DNA from: Spirosoma sp. KUDC1026
GTDB lineage: Bacteria; Bacteroidota; Bacteroidia; Cytophagales; Spirosomataceae
NCBI RefSeq assembly: GCF_013375035.1
Contig: NZ_CP056032.1
Location: 124,001-188,000 of the forward strand
Direction: 5' to 3'
Length of the DNA stretch: 64,000 nt
Shown here: positions 33,613-42,269 of the stretch, in pieces
Layout: each line of letters starts with the position of its first letter
Numbering within the stretch: position 1 is the stretch's first letter
Translations under genes and position numbers: made by a program
The notes under the pieces: generated by a model
Database searches by the model: none
What the model was told of the DNA's origin: nothing
What the model saw: the letters and a program-made list of their open reading frames with translations, nothing else

Positions 33613-34740
33613 ATGCTTTTCAACGAAATCGTTGGTCAGGACGACACCAAACAGTTGCTGCTACGGGCGGTGCAGACGAACCATCTGGCCCACGCCCTGT
33701 TGTTCGACGGGCCGCAGGGCAGCGCTAATCTGGCGCTGGCGCTGGCGCTGGCCCAGTACGTCAATTGCGAAGACAAGCAGCCGGACGATTCCTGCGGTCG
33801 GTGCGCGTCCTGCGTGAAGATGCAGAAGCTCGTCCACCCCGACCTGCACATGGTTTTCCCAGTCGCCAATATGGCGAAGGGAAAAACGTCCGAAGCTTAC
33901 CTCGCCGACTGGCGCAAATTCCTGCTCGACCAACCGTACCGGACTTTGTCGGAGTGGCTCGAAACAACAGGGGCCGATAATAAGCAGGGGAACATCTCAG
34001 CCGAAGAAGCCCGGAACATCCTGCAAAAGCTGTCACTGAAGTCGTACGAAGGAGCGTACAAGCTCATGCTGATCTGGTTGCCCGAGCTGATGAATGTTAC
34101 GTCGGCCAACGCTCTGCTGAAAGTCCTGGAAGAGCCACCGGCACAGACGTTATTTTTGCTGGTAACGAACCAGTCAGACAAACTTCTGATCACGATTCTG
34201 TCCCGAACGCAGCGGGTAGCCGTATCGGCTTTTTCGGATGAGGAAGTCGCTACGTACCTGCGGCAGCATCAGAATATGGACGAAACCACCGCCCGGCGGC
34301 TAGCCTATCTGGCCGACGGCGATCTATCGGAAGCCCTGCAACGTAGTCGAACCGAAACCAGCGGGGGCGAAAGTTCGGATACGCACACCTGGTTTGCGGA
34401 GTGGATGCGCACCTGCTACCGGCAGGATTTGATTTCGCTCGTCAAACAGGCCGACCAGTTCGACGGTTTCAGCAAAGAGAAACAAAAGGGCGTGCTCGAG
34501 TACAGCCTTCGCCTGTACCGCGATCTGTTTTTGTGGCAGCAGGGAGCCAGTGCCCTGCTACGTCTGCCCGACGATGAACTGGCGTTCGTAAAAAACTTCG
34601 CCAAAGTATTGACCATCCAGCACATCGAGCGGATCGTGGCTGACCTGAACGAGGCCCTGTACCACCTCGAACGGAACGCCCGCGCTAAAATGCTGATGCT
34701 GGATATATCCTTGACATTTAGTCGATTGATTCGTTCCTAA
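33613..34740 (+). CDS. holB: DNA polymerase III subunit delta'
   Basis: The 375-residue protein starts FNEIVGQDDTKQLLLRAV, typical of clamp-loader subunits. The P-loop position reads GPQGSANL (33-40) with no GKT, as in the non-ATP-binding delta' subunit. A zinc module has C52, C61, C64 and C67. The helix TSANALLKVLEEPP is the clamp-loader signature, and the SRC position reads LSRTQR (SRT). It loads the sliding clamp at the replication fork. The RimB-like gene starts 5 bases after its stop. Confidence 0.9.
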   Translation: MLFNEIVGQDDTKQLLLRAVQTNHLAHALLFDGPQGSANLALALALAQYVNCEDKQPDDSCGRCASCVKMQKLVHPDLHMVFPVANMAKGKTSEAYLADWRKFLLDQPYRTLSEWLETTGADNKQGNISAEEARNILQKLSLKSYEGAYKLMLIWLPELMNVTSANALLKVLEEPPAQTLFLLVTNQSDKLLITILSRTQRVAVSAFSDEEVATYLRQHQNMDETTARRLAYLADGDLSEALQRSRTETSGGESSDTHTWFAEWMRTCYRQDLISLVKQADQFDGFSKEKQKGVLEYSLRLYRDLFLWQQGASALLRLPDDELAFVKNFAKVLTIQHIERIVADLNEALYHLERNARAKMLMLDISLTFSRLIRS

Positions 34741-34745
34741 CCGGT

Positions 34746-35249
34746 ATGACAGCCCGCGATGTATTGCCCAACCGGATTATCGGTATGACTGACCGGGTCG
34801 ACTTCCCGGATCTGGGCCTGACCGACGTGCCAGCTAAAATTGATACGGGAGCGCTGACCTCGGCGCTGCATTGCCACGACGTATGGCTTGTTCAGTCCGA
34901 AACGCATTCGATCCTGCATTTCCGGACTATTGACCAGCATGGGCAGGTTTCCCGGCCCTTCACCCGGCACGAGTACAGCCAGCGGATGATCCGTAACTCA
35001 TTCGGCGTGGCTGAATTACGATACGTCATCGAGTTGCGCCTTATTCTGTTCGGCGAAATTATTCAAACCGAATTTTCCCTGGCCGACCGGCAGCAGCTTC
35101 GCTTTCCGGTGTTACTGGGTCGTCGGCTGTTACGTAACCGCTTTGTGGTCGACGTAGCTCAGAAAGACCTTTCGTACACGGCCAAACAGCAGAATCGCCC
35201 GCAACAAAAAAACTCTTCGACAAACTCAACCGATGGCCCGTCGGCCTAA
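34746..35249 (+). CDS. RimB-like retropepsin-type (ATP-dependent zinc protease family) protein
   Basis: The 167-residue protein has [13 protein letters not shown], with an aspartate in DTG (D33) as in pepsin-like folds, and the C-terminal [19 protein letters not shown]. This is the RimB-type family usually encoded beside RimK. RimK adds glutamates to ribosomal protein S6, and RimB-type proteins are reported to act in the same process. The C-terminal tail is polar and low-complexity. The start overlaps nothing upstream, and its end overlaps the longest possible RimK frame by 17 bases. Confidence 0.8.
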   Translation: MTARDVLPNRIIGMTDRVDFPDLGLTDVPAKIDTGALTSALHCHDVWLVQSETHSILHFRTIDQHGQVSRPFTRHEYSQRMIRNSFGVAELRYVIELRLILFGEIIQTEFSLADRQQLRFPVLLGRRLLRNRFVVDVAQKDLSYTAKQQNRPQQKNSSTNSTDGPSA

Positions 35250-35277
35250 CGACGGACCTCTGACCAATCTTTTCCAG

Positions 35278-36186
35278 ATGCGTATCGCCATCCTATCGAC
35301 CAGTCCGACACTATACTCAACCCGGCGGCTGCGAGAAGCCGCTCAGCAGCGAGGGCATGAGGCTATTGTGGTGAATCACCTCAACTGCCAGGTCATGATC
35401 GAAGGCGGCAAACCCTCAGTGTTGTACGAAGGTCAGGAACTTACCTCCGTGGACGCCATCATTCCCCGCATTGGCGCGTCGGCGACCGATTACGGCTGTG
35501 CCATCGTACGGCAGTTTGAGATGATGAAGGTATTTACTACCGCCAAATCGCAGGCCATCAGCCGGTCACGAAATAAATTGCGGAGCCTACAGGTGCTATC
35601 CAAAGCGGGCGTTGAACTGCCCAAAACCGTCTTTGCCAATCACCCCAAAAACGGTAACGTAACGAGGCTGATCGAACTGGTGGGCGGGCCGCCTGTCGTC
35701 ATCAAATTACTCGAAGGAACCCAGGGCATCGGTGTCGTATTGGCCGAAACAGCCAAAGCCGCTAAGTCAACCATCGAAGCCTTTTACGGATTAAAAAAAC
35801 ACGTTCTGGTGCAGGAATTCATCGCGGAGGCCAAAGGCGCAGACCTTCGCGCGTTTGTCGTCGGCGGACGCGTGGTCGGAGCCATGAAACGGCAGGGAAT
35901 CGAGGGGGAATTTCGATCTAATATTCACCGGGGCGGTAATGCGGTGCCCGTTACGCTAACGGCTGACGAGGAGCAGACAGCCATCGAAGCCGCCCGCGCC
36001 CTCGGCCTGAAAGTCGCGGGTGTTGATATGCTTCCCTCCGACCGGGGGCCGCTGGTGCTCGAAGTCAATTCATCGCCTGGCCTGGAAGGTATCGAAACCG
36101 CCACCGGCCTGGACATTGCCGCCGATATCATCGCTTACGTCGAAGACAAAATTCGCGCCGACGAAAGTGATATGGTAGGGGTATGA
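35278..36186 (+). CDS. rimK: Ribosomal protein S6 glutamate ligase (RimK-like)
   Basis: The ATG at 35278 gives 302 residues starting [10 protein letters not shown], the usual RimK start; an ATG at 35233 would add a leader absent from the family. ATP-grasp motifs are [48 protein letters not shown] and [13 protein letters not shown]. It ligates glutamate to the C-terminus of S6. It lies 28 bases after the RimB-like gene, as a pair typical of the family. Confidence 0.9.
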   Translation: MRIAILSTSPTLYSTRRLREAAQQRGHEAIVVNHLNCQVMIEGGKPSVLYEGQELTSVDAIIPRIGASATDYGCAIVRQFEMMKVFTTAKSQAISRSRNKLRSLQVLSKAGVELPKTVFANHPKNGNVTRLIELVGGPPVVIKLLEGTQGIGVVLAETAKAAKSTIEAFYGLKKHVLVQEFIAEAKGADLRAFVVGGRVVGAMKRQGIEGEFRSNIHRGGNAVPVTLTADEEQTAIEAARALGLKVAGVDMLPSDRGPLVLEVNSSPGLEGIETATGLDIAADIIAYVEDKIRADESDMVGV

Positions 36187-36396
36187 TGGCGGCACTAGGT
36201 TCCCATTTTTCACTGATCTGAACTATACTAAAACGATATAATCTCGGCGTAAAAAGCAAATTAAGGCGGTTAGTTATAGCTTCCACATTTTCTCAGGCTT
36301 ACAATGCTCTAGATGCCGATTGCCAGGCCAACCATCAGTTCGTCGGCGGGCAGGCCATCAGCTACGAGACTGATTACCCGCTGAAAGCCGTTCTAA
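36187..36396. other. Intergenic region with a short coding-like fragment
   Basis: On the minus strand, 36389-36309 reads a 27-codon open piece, with VISLVADGLPADELMVGL, that ends at a stop. It is preceded by a stop in the same frame, so it is not a complete gene. It may be the end of an eroded gene downstream of the MDR gene. Otherwise nothing is seen. Confidence 0.25.
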
Positions 36397-37413
36397 TTAG
36401 TAATTGAATGATTCTTTTACGTTGATGACTACTTTTCCTTTGGCCCGGCCGCTTTCCACGTAAGCCAAGGCGTCGTTGGCCTGCTCGAACGGATAGACCT
36501 TATCGACTACAGGTTTGATGACGCCGGTTTCCACCAGTTTACCAATTTCAGTCAGTTGCTGGCCGTTGGCCCGCATGAACAGGAACTGGTAATCGATGTT
36601 CCGCTTTTTGGCTTTTCGCCGGATACCCATGCTCAGTAAGTTCATCACGATTTTTACGAACCAGGGCGCGTTTTTCTGCTCCGCCAGATCGCCCGTGGGC
36701 GGGCCTGAAATGGAGACAACCGTGCCGCCGGGTTTCACTACGTTCAGCGATTTTTCGAGGGTTTTTGTGTCTTGGCTATTCAGTGCGACGTCGTAGTTGG
36801 TCAGAATCGTTTCAAAGTCCTGAGTCTTGTAATCGACCAGCACATCGGCGCCCAGCTTTTTCAGAGCGTCGAAACTAGTGGCTCCAGCGGTGGTTGCCAC
36901 TTTTGCCCCCAAGTGTTTGGCAAGCTGAATGGCGACGGTACCAACCCCACCGGAACCCGCCTGAATGAACACGCTCTGCCCTTTTTTCAGGTGAGCCAGC
37001 TCGACCAGCGACTGCCAGGCGGTCAGCGTAACCAGCGGCAGGGAAGCCGCTTCTACCATCGAAATATTTTGGGGCTTCAGGGCTACGTCGTTTTCATCAA
37101 TGGCAATGTGTTCAGCGAAGGCACCAATCCGGCCGTCGGCTGGCCGGGCGTAGACTTCATCGCCAACCTTGAATTTCTTCACTCGGCTTCCCACCTGCGT
37201 AACGACCCCCGCTACGTCGTGGCCCATGATCAGGGGGAGTTTGTAGGGTAGAATTAGCTTGAACTCGCCGGCTTTTACTTTGGTGTCCAGTAGATTCAGC
37301 CCGGCCGCATGAATGTCCACCAGCACGTCTGTATCGTTGACCCCGGGTTCGGGTACGTCCGTGAGCTGCATGACTCCCGCTTTATCGTATTTGTTAATCA
37401 GGAATGCTTTCAT
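36397..37413 (-). CDS. NADP-dependent quinone oxidoreductase-type MDR enzyme
   Basis: The 338-residue protein is a zinc-free medium-chain reductase: MKAFLINKYDKAGVMQLTDVP start, GHDVAGVVTQVG, GAFAEH and the NADP-binding AGSGGVGTVAIQLAKHLGAKV. The GATSFDALKKLGADVLVDY stretch is the usual follow-on strand. It would reduce enones or quinones with NADPH. It is the last gene of a three-gene minus-strand set (SDR, hydrolase, MDR), 58 bases after the hydrolase, probably under TetR control. Confidence 0.88.
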   Translation of the reverse strand: MKAFLINKYDKAGVMQLTDVPEPGVNDTDVLVDIHAAGLNLLDTKVKAGEFKLILPYKLPLIMGHDVAGVVTQVGSRVKKFKVGDEVYARPADGRIGAFAEHIAIDENDVALKPQNISMVEAASLPLVTLTAWQSLVELAHLKKGQSVFIQAGSGGVGTVAIQLAKHLGAKVATTAGATSFDALKKLGADVLVDYKTQDFETILTNYDVALNSQDTKTLEKSLNVVKPGGTVVSISGPPTGDLAEQKNAPWFVKIVMNLLSMGIRRKAKKRNIDYQFLFMRANGQQLTEIGKLVETGVIKPVVDKVYPFEQANDALAYVESGRAKGKVVINVKESFNY

Positions 37414-37471
37414 AGTGATTGATTTTTTGTGAGGATTTGTTTCGGTCCTTCTGGTTAGGGGTTTGACCGGA

Positions 37472-38319
37472 TCAGGCTGCGTAAAAAGTCAGTGCGCGTT
37501 TTACAAAATCATCGTGATACTGAAAAATAGCGCCGTGGGCGGAATTCTCGTAGATGTGCAACTGCGCGTTGGGGAGCCGTTTGGCCAGATCGTAGGAGTT
37601 GGACGTGGGCACCATCCGGTCGTGGTCGCCATTGATCACCAGCACGGGCAGCGTGAATCCCGACAGATCGGCGGGTGACTCATGTCCCCATACCTTAATG
37701 GCGTGGAGTTGAGCCTGTAAATTACTAAGTCCGACCTCTTTATCCCGGTTTTCGGTCCGCTCCTTCAGGCGATCCAGGAACAGACGCGCGGCCTGTTTAC
37801 CGGAGTCGGTCGAGTTGAAAAACAGGTAATATTTAGGGTCAACGAACGTAAATAATGCTTTGGCCATGTCCAGGTACGTAAGCCCGACGACATCGCTGAT
37901 GCCTTCGCCCCCCGTGGACCCGTGCCGGCCAGAATCAGTTTCCGCACCAGAGTAGGTTCAAGCGCCATCAGTTCCTGCGTGATAAAACCACCCATCGAGA
38001 AGGCCAGAATATCTACTTTTTCGTAGCCCAGCGCCTTGATAAATGCCAGTCCGTCTTTCGCCATATCGGCAATGGATTCGGCATCGTCGCCCGACGAAGC
38101 ACCTACGCCCCGATAATCGAATGAAATGATTTCGTGCCGGGTGGCCAGCGCATCCATAATGCTGGGGTCGGCATTGTCCAGATTGGCCGTCAAATGACCG
38201 AAATAAATGATCGGAACCGTCTGTTTCTGACCAAGCCGGCGATAAGCGAACGTGATGCCGTTGGCAGCGGTGATGAACTCGGTGGGTACCGTGGCATAGG
38301 TTGACTGGTGGGTTGTCAT
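37472..38319 (-). pseudogene. Alpha/beta hydrolase with a one-base G-run frameshift
   Basis: The N-terminal half runs from the ATG at 38319 with GHLTANLDNADP, FDYRGVGAS and the nucleophile elbow AFSMGG. The C-terminal half is in another frame from about 37906 (DMAKALFTFVDP, NGDHDRMVP, SAHGA), ending at 37472. They join at a C6 run on the plus strand (37908-37913); one more base would restore RGGEGISDVVGL and one 283-residue hydrolase with a complete Ser-Asp-His triad. It may be a sequencing error, a true null, or a slipped-strand switch. Neighbours on both sides are intact, and the gene lies in the TetR set. Confidence 0.85.
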
Positions 38320-38368
38320 GACCGTGCTTAGTAAATTCTAATTGTAGAAAATGGCTGGCAGACCGTGC

Positions 38369-39094
38369 TCAATGGCTATTGGCTGAAAGCGACTCAGCTA
38401 ACTGATGAAATCGTTTGGCATCGCCAACCGGCACCTCAAACTGGTCGGTGGCCAGCGCCAGAAACAGTTCGTCGGCTACTTCCGACGCTGGAATGCCCTT
38501 GGCGCCCCCTATCTCGGCCGAAAATTCCGTATTAACCAGGGGCGGATATAATTCGTAGATGTTCAGTTTATCGTTGTCGGCAAACGTATCGCGCAAGCCC
38601 TGGGTGTAGCTGTGCAGAGCGGCCTTACTGGCCGAGTACGTCGGCAGGTATTTGTTACCCCGGAAAACCGCAATAGACGTTACGTTGACGATGGCCGCAT
38701 CGTCCTGTATTAGTAACAGGGGCAGTAGTTTCGACGTAAAATCAACGATACTCAAATAATTCGTATTGATCTCCTGGTAGGCTTTCTCGGCCGTGTTATT
38801 GGCGCTGTCGCTCAGGTTGTTCATAAACGCAGCCCCCGCATTGTTGACAACGATATTGACGTCCGGATGCTGTTCTGCCAGTTCACGGGCGATCCGAATC
38901 CGGTCCGCTTCCAGCGACAGATCGCCCTGAATGGCTACCGCATTCTCCAGTTCGCCCAGAGCTTTTTGCAGCCGTTCGGCACTGCGTCCGTTGATGATGA
39001 TCTTGTTGCCCGCTGCGCTCAGTTTTTTGGCAATCGCTAGCCCAATGCCTGCGCTACCTCCGCTAATAAATACGGCATTTCCTGTTGTTTTCAT
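38369..39094 (-). CDS. Short-chain dehydrogenase/reductase (DltE-like)
   Basis: The 241-residue protein has the cofactor motif SGGSAGIGLAIAKKL, NNAGAAF, the catalytic tyrosine and lysine in YSASK, and a following LYPPLVNTEF segment. It is a typical cytoplasmic NAD(P)-dependent oxidoreductase. It is the first gene after the TetR gene, with an operator-like palindrome in the gap (39168-39183), and leads the SDR-hydrolase-MDR set. Confidence 0.9.
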   Translation of the reverse strand: MKTTGNAVFISGGSAGIGLAIAKKLSAAGNKIIINGRSAERLQKALGELENAVAIQGDLSLEADRIRIARELAEQHPDVNIVVNNAGAAFMNNLSDSANNTAEKAYQEINTNYLSIVDFTSKLLPLLLIQDDAAIVNVTSIAVFRGNKYLPTYSASKAALHSYTQGLRDTFADNDKLNIYELYPPLVNTEFSAEIGGAKGIPASEVADELFLALATDQFEVPVGDAKRFHQLAESLSANSH

Positions 39095-39167
39095 GATTTT
39101 TGATTCTTAAAAATGTGGTTTAATCAATAGTTGGGTAATCATTGTGTGTAATTCTCTTAGCTCATTT

Positions 39168-39183
39168 TATACCTTTTGGTCTA
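39168..39183. promoter_or_regulatory. Probable TetR operator before the SDR gene
   Basis: TATACC-TTTT-GGTCTA is an inverted repeat with one mismatch. It shares the TATACC half-site with the site before the regulator gene and lies between tetR and the SDR gene. Confidence 0.5.
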
Positions 39184-39200
39184 TTTTTTGACAAAAAAAA

Positions 39201-39803
39201 TTAAGGCTTGTATTGGGCCAGTTCCGATTTCAGGCTTTTAATCAATGTTTGCATCGGCCCTACGGAGTCCAGGATTCTGCACATGATGAGCCCGCCCTCT
39301 ACCGCAGCCACGAGTTTAAAGGCAAAGGCCTTCGGGTCCAGATTGGTCGGGAATTCGCCGTTTTGAATACCGGCTTCCAGCACCTGCGTAAGCTCCTGCT
39401 GACCGATTCTGATCAAAGAGGCCACCTTTTGTTTGATAATCGGGTAGCTGTCATCAGCTTCGACAGCCGTATTAAAAATAGGGCACCCACCTGGAATAAA
39501 GGTCTGGATTGGATCTTTGTAAAAATCCAGAAAGGCAAACACCTTCGCTTTTGCCGTTTTGGCGTTGTAAATAGCCTGGCGCATTCGGTCGGTAGTTTTA
39601 CGCAGTGCCAAATCGATGACCTGCTCAGAGAGATCTTCTTTGCTCTGGAAATGCCCATATAGGCAGCCTTTCGTCAGCTTTGTAGCAGCAAGCACATCGT
39701 CTATGCTTACTCCAGCGATTCCCTTTGTATTATACAGGGGAACTGCCGTTTCCAGAATAAACTGCTTTGTTCTTTCGGCTTTCGTCAGCATGGTATCGAT
39801 CAT
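39201..39803 (-). CDS. TetR-family transcriptional repressor
   Basis: The 200-residue protein has an N-terminal TetR helix-turn-helix (TKQFILETAVPLYNTKGIAG, then LTKGCLYGHFQSKEDL) and a helical ligand-binding C-terminus with three cysteines. The ATG at 39803 is used; ATG 39791 is also possible. It is upstream of the SDR, hydrolase and MDR genes on the same strand. A perfect 8-bp-arm inverted repeat lies 13 bases before its start, consistent with autoregulation. The inducer is unknown; small electrophiles or quinones would fit the genes it precedes. Confidence 0.9.
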   Translation of the reverse strand: MIDTMLTKAERTKQFILETAVPLYNTKGIAGVSIDDVLAATKLTKGCLYGHFQSKEDLSEQVIDLALRKTTDRMRQAIYNAKTAKAKVFAFLDFYKDPIQTFIPGGCPIFNTAVEADDSYPIIKQKVASLIRIGQQELTQVLEAGIQNGEFPTNLDPKAFAFKLVAAVEGGLIMCRILDSVGPMQTLIKSLKSELAQYKP

Positions 39804-39815
39804 TAATCAGTCCGT

Positions 39816-39837
39816 AAATATACCAAAAAGTATATTT
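39816..39837. promoter_or_regulatory. Perfect TetR operator before the regulator gene
   Basis: AAATATAC-N6-GTATATTT is a perfect inverted repeat with a CAAAAA spacer, 12 bases before the tetR ATG. Confidence 0.6.
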
Positions 39838-40103
39838 CACAAACAACAAACTCATTGATCTTTTTTACATGCTACTCTCCTTACATCAATTACGGTTGCT
39901 TACCGATTACCATAAATAGCTTTTTTTATACTCTCAACTCTCAAGCGATATATACGTTGCTTTTGTCCGCCATTTGATTGTTTATAACCGCTCTTAGTGA
40001 GAATCGTCCGGATCATCGAAGCGGAACGAATTGCTGACGCATTTTCTTCGTTTCTTCCGCTAATCCTGTTTTCTTCGCTCTTTCATTCTTTCGCTCTTTA
40101 CTT
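39838..40103. other. Intergenic region with pyrimidine-rich tract
   Basis: About 265 bases lie between the divergent tetR and hypothetical genes. The last 50 bases (40055-40103) are pyrimidine-rich with CTTCG and CTTTC repeats, like the arms of the intergenic hairpins elsewhere. No gene or RNA was recognised. Confidence 0.35.
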
Positions 40104-40655
40104 ATGCCTCTTGATCCTGAACTCAAAAAAGCCATTGTCCGGATGCCGGTTGGGGAGAAAGATAAACTCCTTCTGCGTCTGGTTGCCAAAGATGCGACGC
40201 TCACCGAAAAGCTTCAGTTCGAGCTGGTAGAAGAAGGAAACACCGTTGAAGAACGGCGCGAACTGATCCGGCAGTTTATCCGTCGGACGGCGAACCTGGG
40301 GCAGGATTCGGCCGGCTGGGTCATGATGGACATGCGGACTGTCAGCGGCTACATCACGCGCCACTTGAAAGTGACGAAGGATAAATACGGCGAGGTGGAG
40401 TTGATGTTGCTCATGCTCAATACGTTCTACGAACATAACGCTCATCTGCTTCAGAAATACAACTCCCGCACCGACAAAGCCGCCGAATACATCGCCAAGC
40501 GTGCGGAGCAGGTGCTGAAAAAAGCGGAGAAGCTTGATCCCGACTACTACATCGAGTTTTCCGATGGAATCAATAAGCTGCTGGGCTGGGTTCATTACGC
40601 TGCGCCATCGCAGTACGCCCGCCAGCTCGGCTTGCCGAAAGAGTGGCGGATGTAA
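40104..40655 (+). CDS. Conserved hypothetical protein
   Basis: I do not recognise this 183-residue protein. It is soluble, mostly helical and charged, starting MPLDPELKKAIVRMPVGEKDKLLLRLVAKD, with YGEVELMLLMLNTFYEHNAHLLQK in the middle and DPDYYIEFSDGINKLLGW near the end. No signal or membrane segment is seen. It is preceded by a pyrimidine-rich leader and followed by about 140 bases before the TIGR01777 gene. Confidence 0.65.
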   Translation: MPLDPELKKAIVRMPVGEKDKLLLRLVAKDATLTEKLQFELVEEGNTVEERRELIRQFIRRTANLGQDSAGWVMMDMRTVSGYITRHLKVTKDKYGEVELMLLMLNTFYEHNAHLLQKYNSRTDKAAEYIAKRAEQVLKKAEKLDPDYYIEFSDGINKLLGWVHYAAPSQYARQLGLPKEWRM

Positions 40656-40758
40656 AACTATTCCATTGTTGACTCACAGCTAGTTAATTTCTGTTTGCTC
40701 TTCCCCTAGCGCACAAGCCTTCTGTTTTGGTAAACCCAATGCATCCTAGTCGGTTATG

Positions 40759-40777
40759 TAGTACATAAATAGTACTA
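40759..40777. promoter_or_regulatory. Palindrome upstream of the TIGR01777 gene
   Basis: TAGTAC-N7-GTACTA is a perfect 6-bp-arm inverted repeat, 17 bases before the ATG. A dimeric regulator could bind, but none is identified. Confidence 0.3.
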
Positions 40778-40793
40778 TTTACATACTCACCGG

Positions 40794-41708
40794 ATGAAAC
40801 AGACTATCCTTATTACCGGCGGCACGGGCCTTATTGGCCGTCGTCTGACAGAGTTATTACAGCAACAGGGGTACCAGATCAGTTACCTCAGCCGGTCAAC
40901 GAAATCAATTCCGGGGGTTAACGTCTATCAATGGGACGTCAAGAAAGGTCATCTCGATCCGCAGGCAATCATGACGGCCGATCATATCATTCATCTGGCC
41001 GGGGCGGGTGTGGCTGATGAGAGATGGACCGATGACCGGAAAGAAGAAATTCTCAATAGCCGGACGCAATCCACAGCGTTGCTGGCGCAGGCGCTGGCCA
41101 AAAATCCGCATAAAGTGAAATCGTTCATTGGCTCCTCGGCCATTGGCTATTACGGCAGTGATACCGGCGACCGTCCCTTGAACGAAACCAGCTCCGGTGG
41201 TTCTGATTTTCTGGCGCAGGTCACCCGTGCCTGGGAGCGCTCCGAAGATCAGGTAGCTGCCCTCGGCATCCGGACGGTGAAGCTGCGGATTGGCGTCGTA
41301 TTGGCGCAGGACGGCGGGGCTCTGCCTAAACTGGCACAACCAATCCGGCTGGGTGCTGGCGCTCCGCTGGCTTCCGGGCAACAGTATATTTCCTGGATTC
41401 ACCTCGACGACCTATGCCGACTCTTTATCCAGGCTGTTGAGGACGAGTCGTGGCAGGGGGTTTATAACGCCGTAGCACCGGGTCCAGTAACGAACGAAAC
41501 GCTAACTCGCGACATCGCCAAAGTTCTGCGTCGCCCACTAATTCTACCCAATATTCCGGCGTTCGCGATCAAACTGATGTTCGGTGAAATGGCGACGACC
41601 GTCACGGGCGGGAACTACGTTCTCAACAAACGTATCACCGACGAAACGAGCTTCCAGTATCAATACGCAGATCTGAACCGGGCGTTGGAAAATCTGCTGA
41701 AGTCGTAA
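40794..41708 (+). CDS. TIGR01777 NAD-dependent epimerase/dehydratase-like protein
   Basis: The 304-residue protein has an N-terminal GGTGLIGRRL nucleotide motif, HLAGAGVADERWTDDRKEEI, SSAIGYYG and GVVLAQDGGALPKL. The C-terminal DUF1731 region starts near NIPAFAIKLMFGEMA. This is the YfcH/TIGR01777 type of extended SDR. The usual active-site Tyr is in GYYG but the substrate is unknown. RecX lies 42 bases downstream on the same strand. Confidence 0.85.
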   Translation: MKQTILITGGTGLIGRRLTELLQQQGYQISYLSRSTKSIPGVNVYQWDVKKGHLDPQAIMTADHIIHLAGAGVADERWTDDRKEEILNSRTQSTALLAQALAKNPHKVKSFIGSSAIGYYGSDTGDRPLNETSSGGSDFLAQVTRAWERSEDQVAALGIRTVKLRIGVVLAQDGGALPKLAQPIRLGAGAPLASGQQYISWIHLDDLCRLFIQAVEDESWQGVYNAVAPGPVTNETLTRDIAKVLRRPLILPNIPAFAIKLMFGEMATTVTGGNYVLNKRITDETSFQYQYADLNRALENLLKS

Positions 41709-41750
41709 TTCGGGGAAGTATTCAGGACGTTTCTTTGTTCTTTTGGTACC

Positions 41751-42218
41751 ATGACCGACTATCTGAAAGACGCCCTGCGCAAGGCCGCCCTGTTCTGCGC
41801 CTATCAGGAACGCACGCAGCAGGAAGTTCGCGACCGCCTGAAAGATTGGGGTGTATTAGGAGATGATGCGGAGGAGGTGATTGCCGAACTCATTCAGCAG
41901 AACTACCTGAATGAAGAGCGTTTTGCCAAAAGTTTTGCCGGAGGAAAATTTCGTGTTAAAAGCTGGGGAAAACGGAAAATCAAGCAACATCTACAGCAAC
42001 GCGGCATCACGGGTTATAACCTCGACCAGGCTATGAAGGAGATTGCTCCCGACGATTACCAGACCACGCTGACCGAACTGCTCGACAAAAAACGCCGGAG
42101 CCTGCGCGACGACAATCCACTGGTGATCAAGCAAAAACTCGTGCGGTATGCGCTCAGCAAAGGGTATGAATCAGACCTGATCTTCTCGGTCTTGGGCAGC
42201 GAAGAGTCCGGCTTCTGA
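41751..42218 (+). CDS. recX: Regulatory protein RecX
   Basis: The 155-residue protein has three RecX helical repeats, with LKDALRKAALFCAYQERTQQEVRDRLKDWG, LNEERFAKSFAGGKFRVKSWGKRKI and a last repeat ending ALSKGYESDLIFSVL. RecX binds RecA filaments and limits recombination. recA is not in the window, so this recX is separated from it. The glycosyltransferase gene follows after about 50 bases on the same strand. Confidence 0.9.
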   Translation: MTDYLKDALRKAALFCAYQERTQQEVRDRLKDWGVLGDDAEEVIAELIQQNYLNEERFAKSFAGGKFRVKSWGKRKIKQHLQQRGITGYNLDQAMKEIAPDDYQTTLTELLDKKRRSLRDDNPLVIKQKLVRYALSKGYESDLIFSVLGSEESGF

Positions 42219-42269
42219 AAACTGCCCATTTTTAGCCAATTTTGCGGCTTACTGATCCTAACCAGCCGC

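Noticed and set aside
33700-33740. HolB P-loop defect as gene damage
   Set aside because: Loss of the GKT is normal in delta' subunits, and the rest of the protein is intact.
35600-35720. GGGCCGCC block in rimK as a further copy of the IS inserts
   Set aside because: It encodes the normal GGPPVVIK motif of ATP-grasp ligases in frame, so it is ordinary coding sequence.
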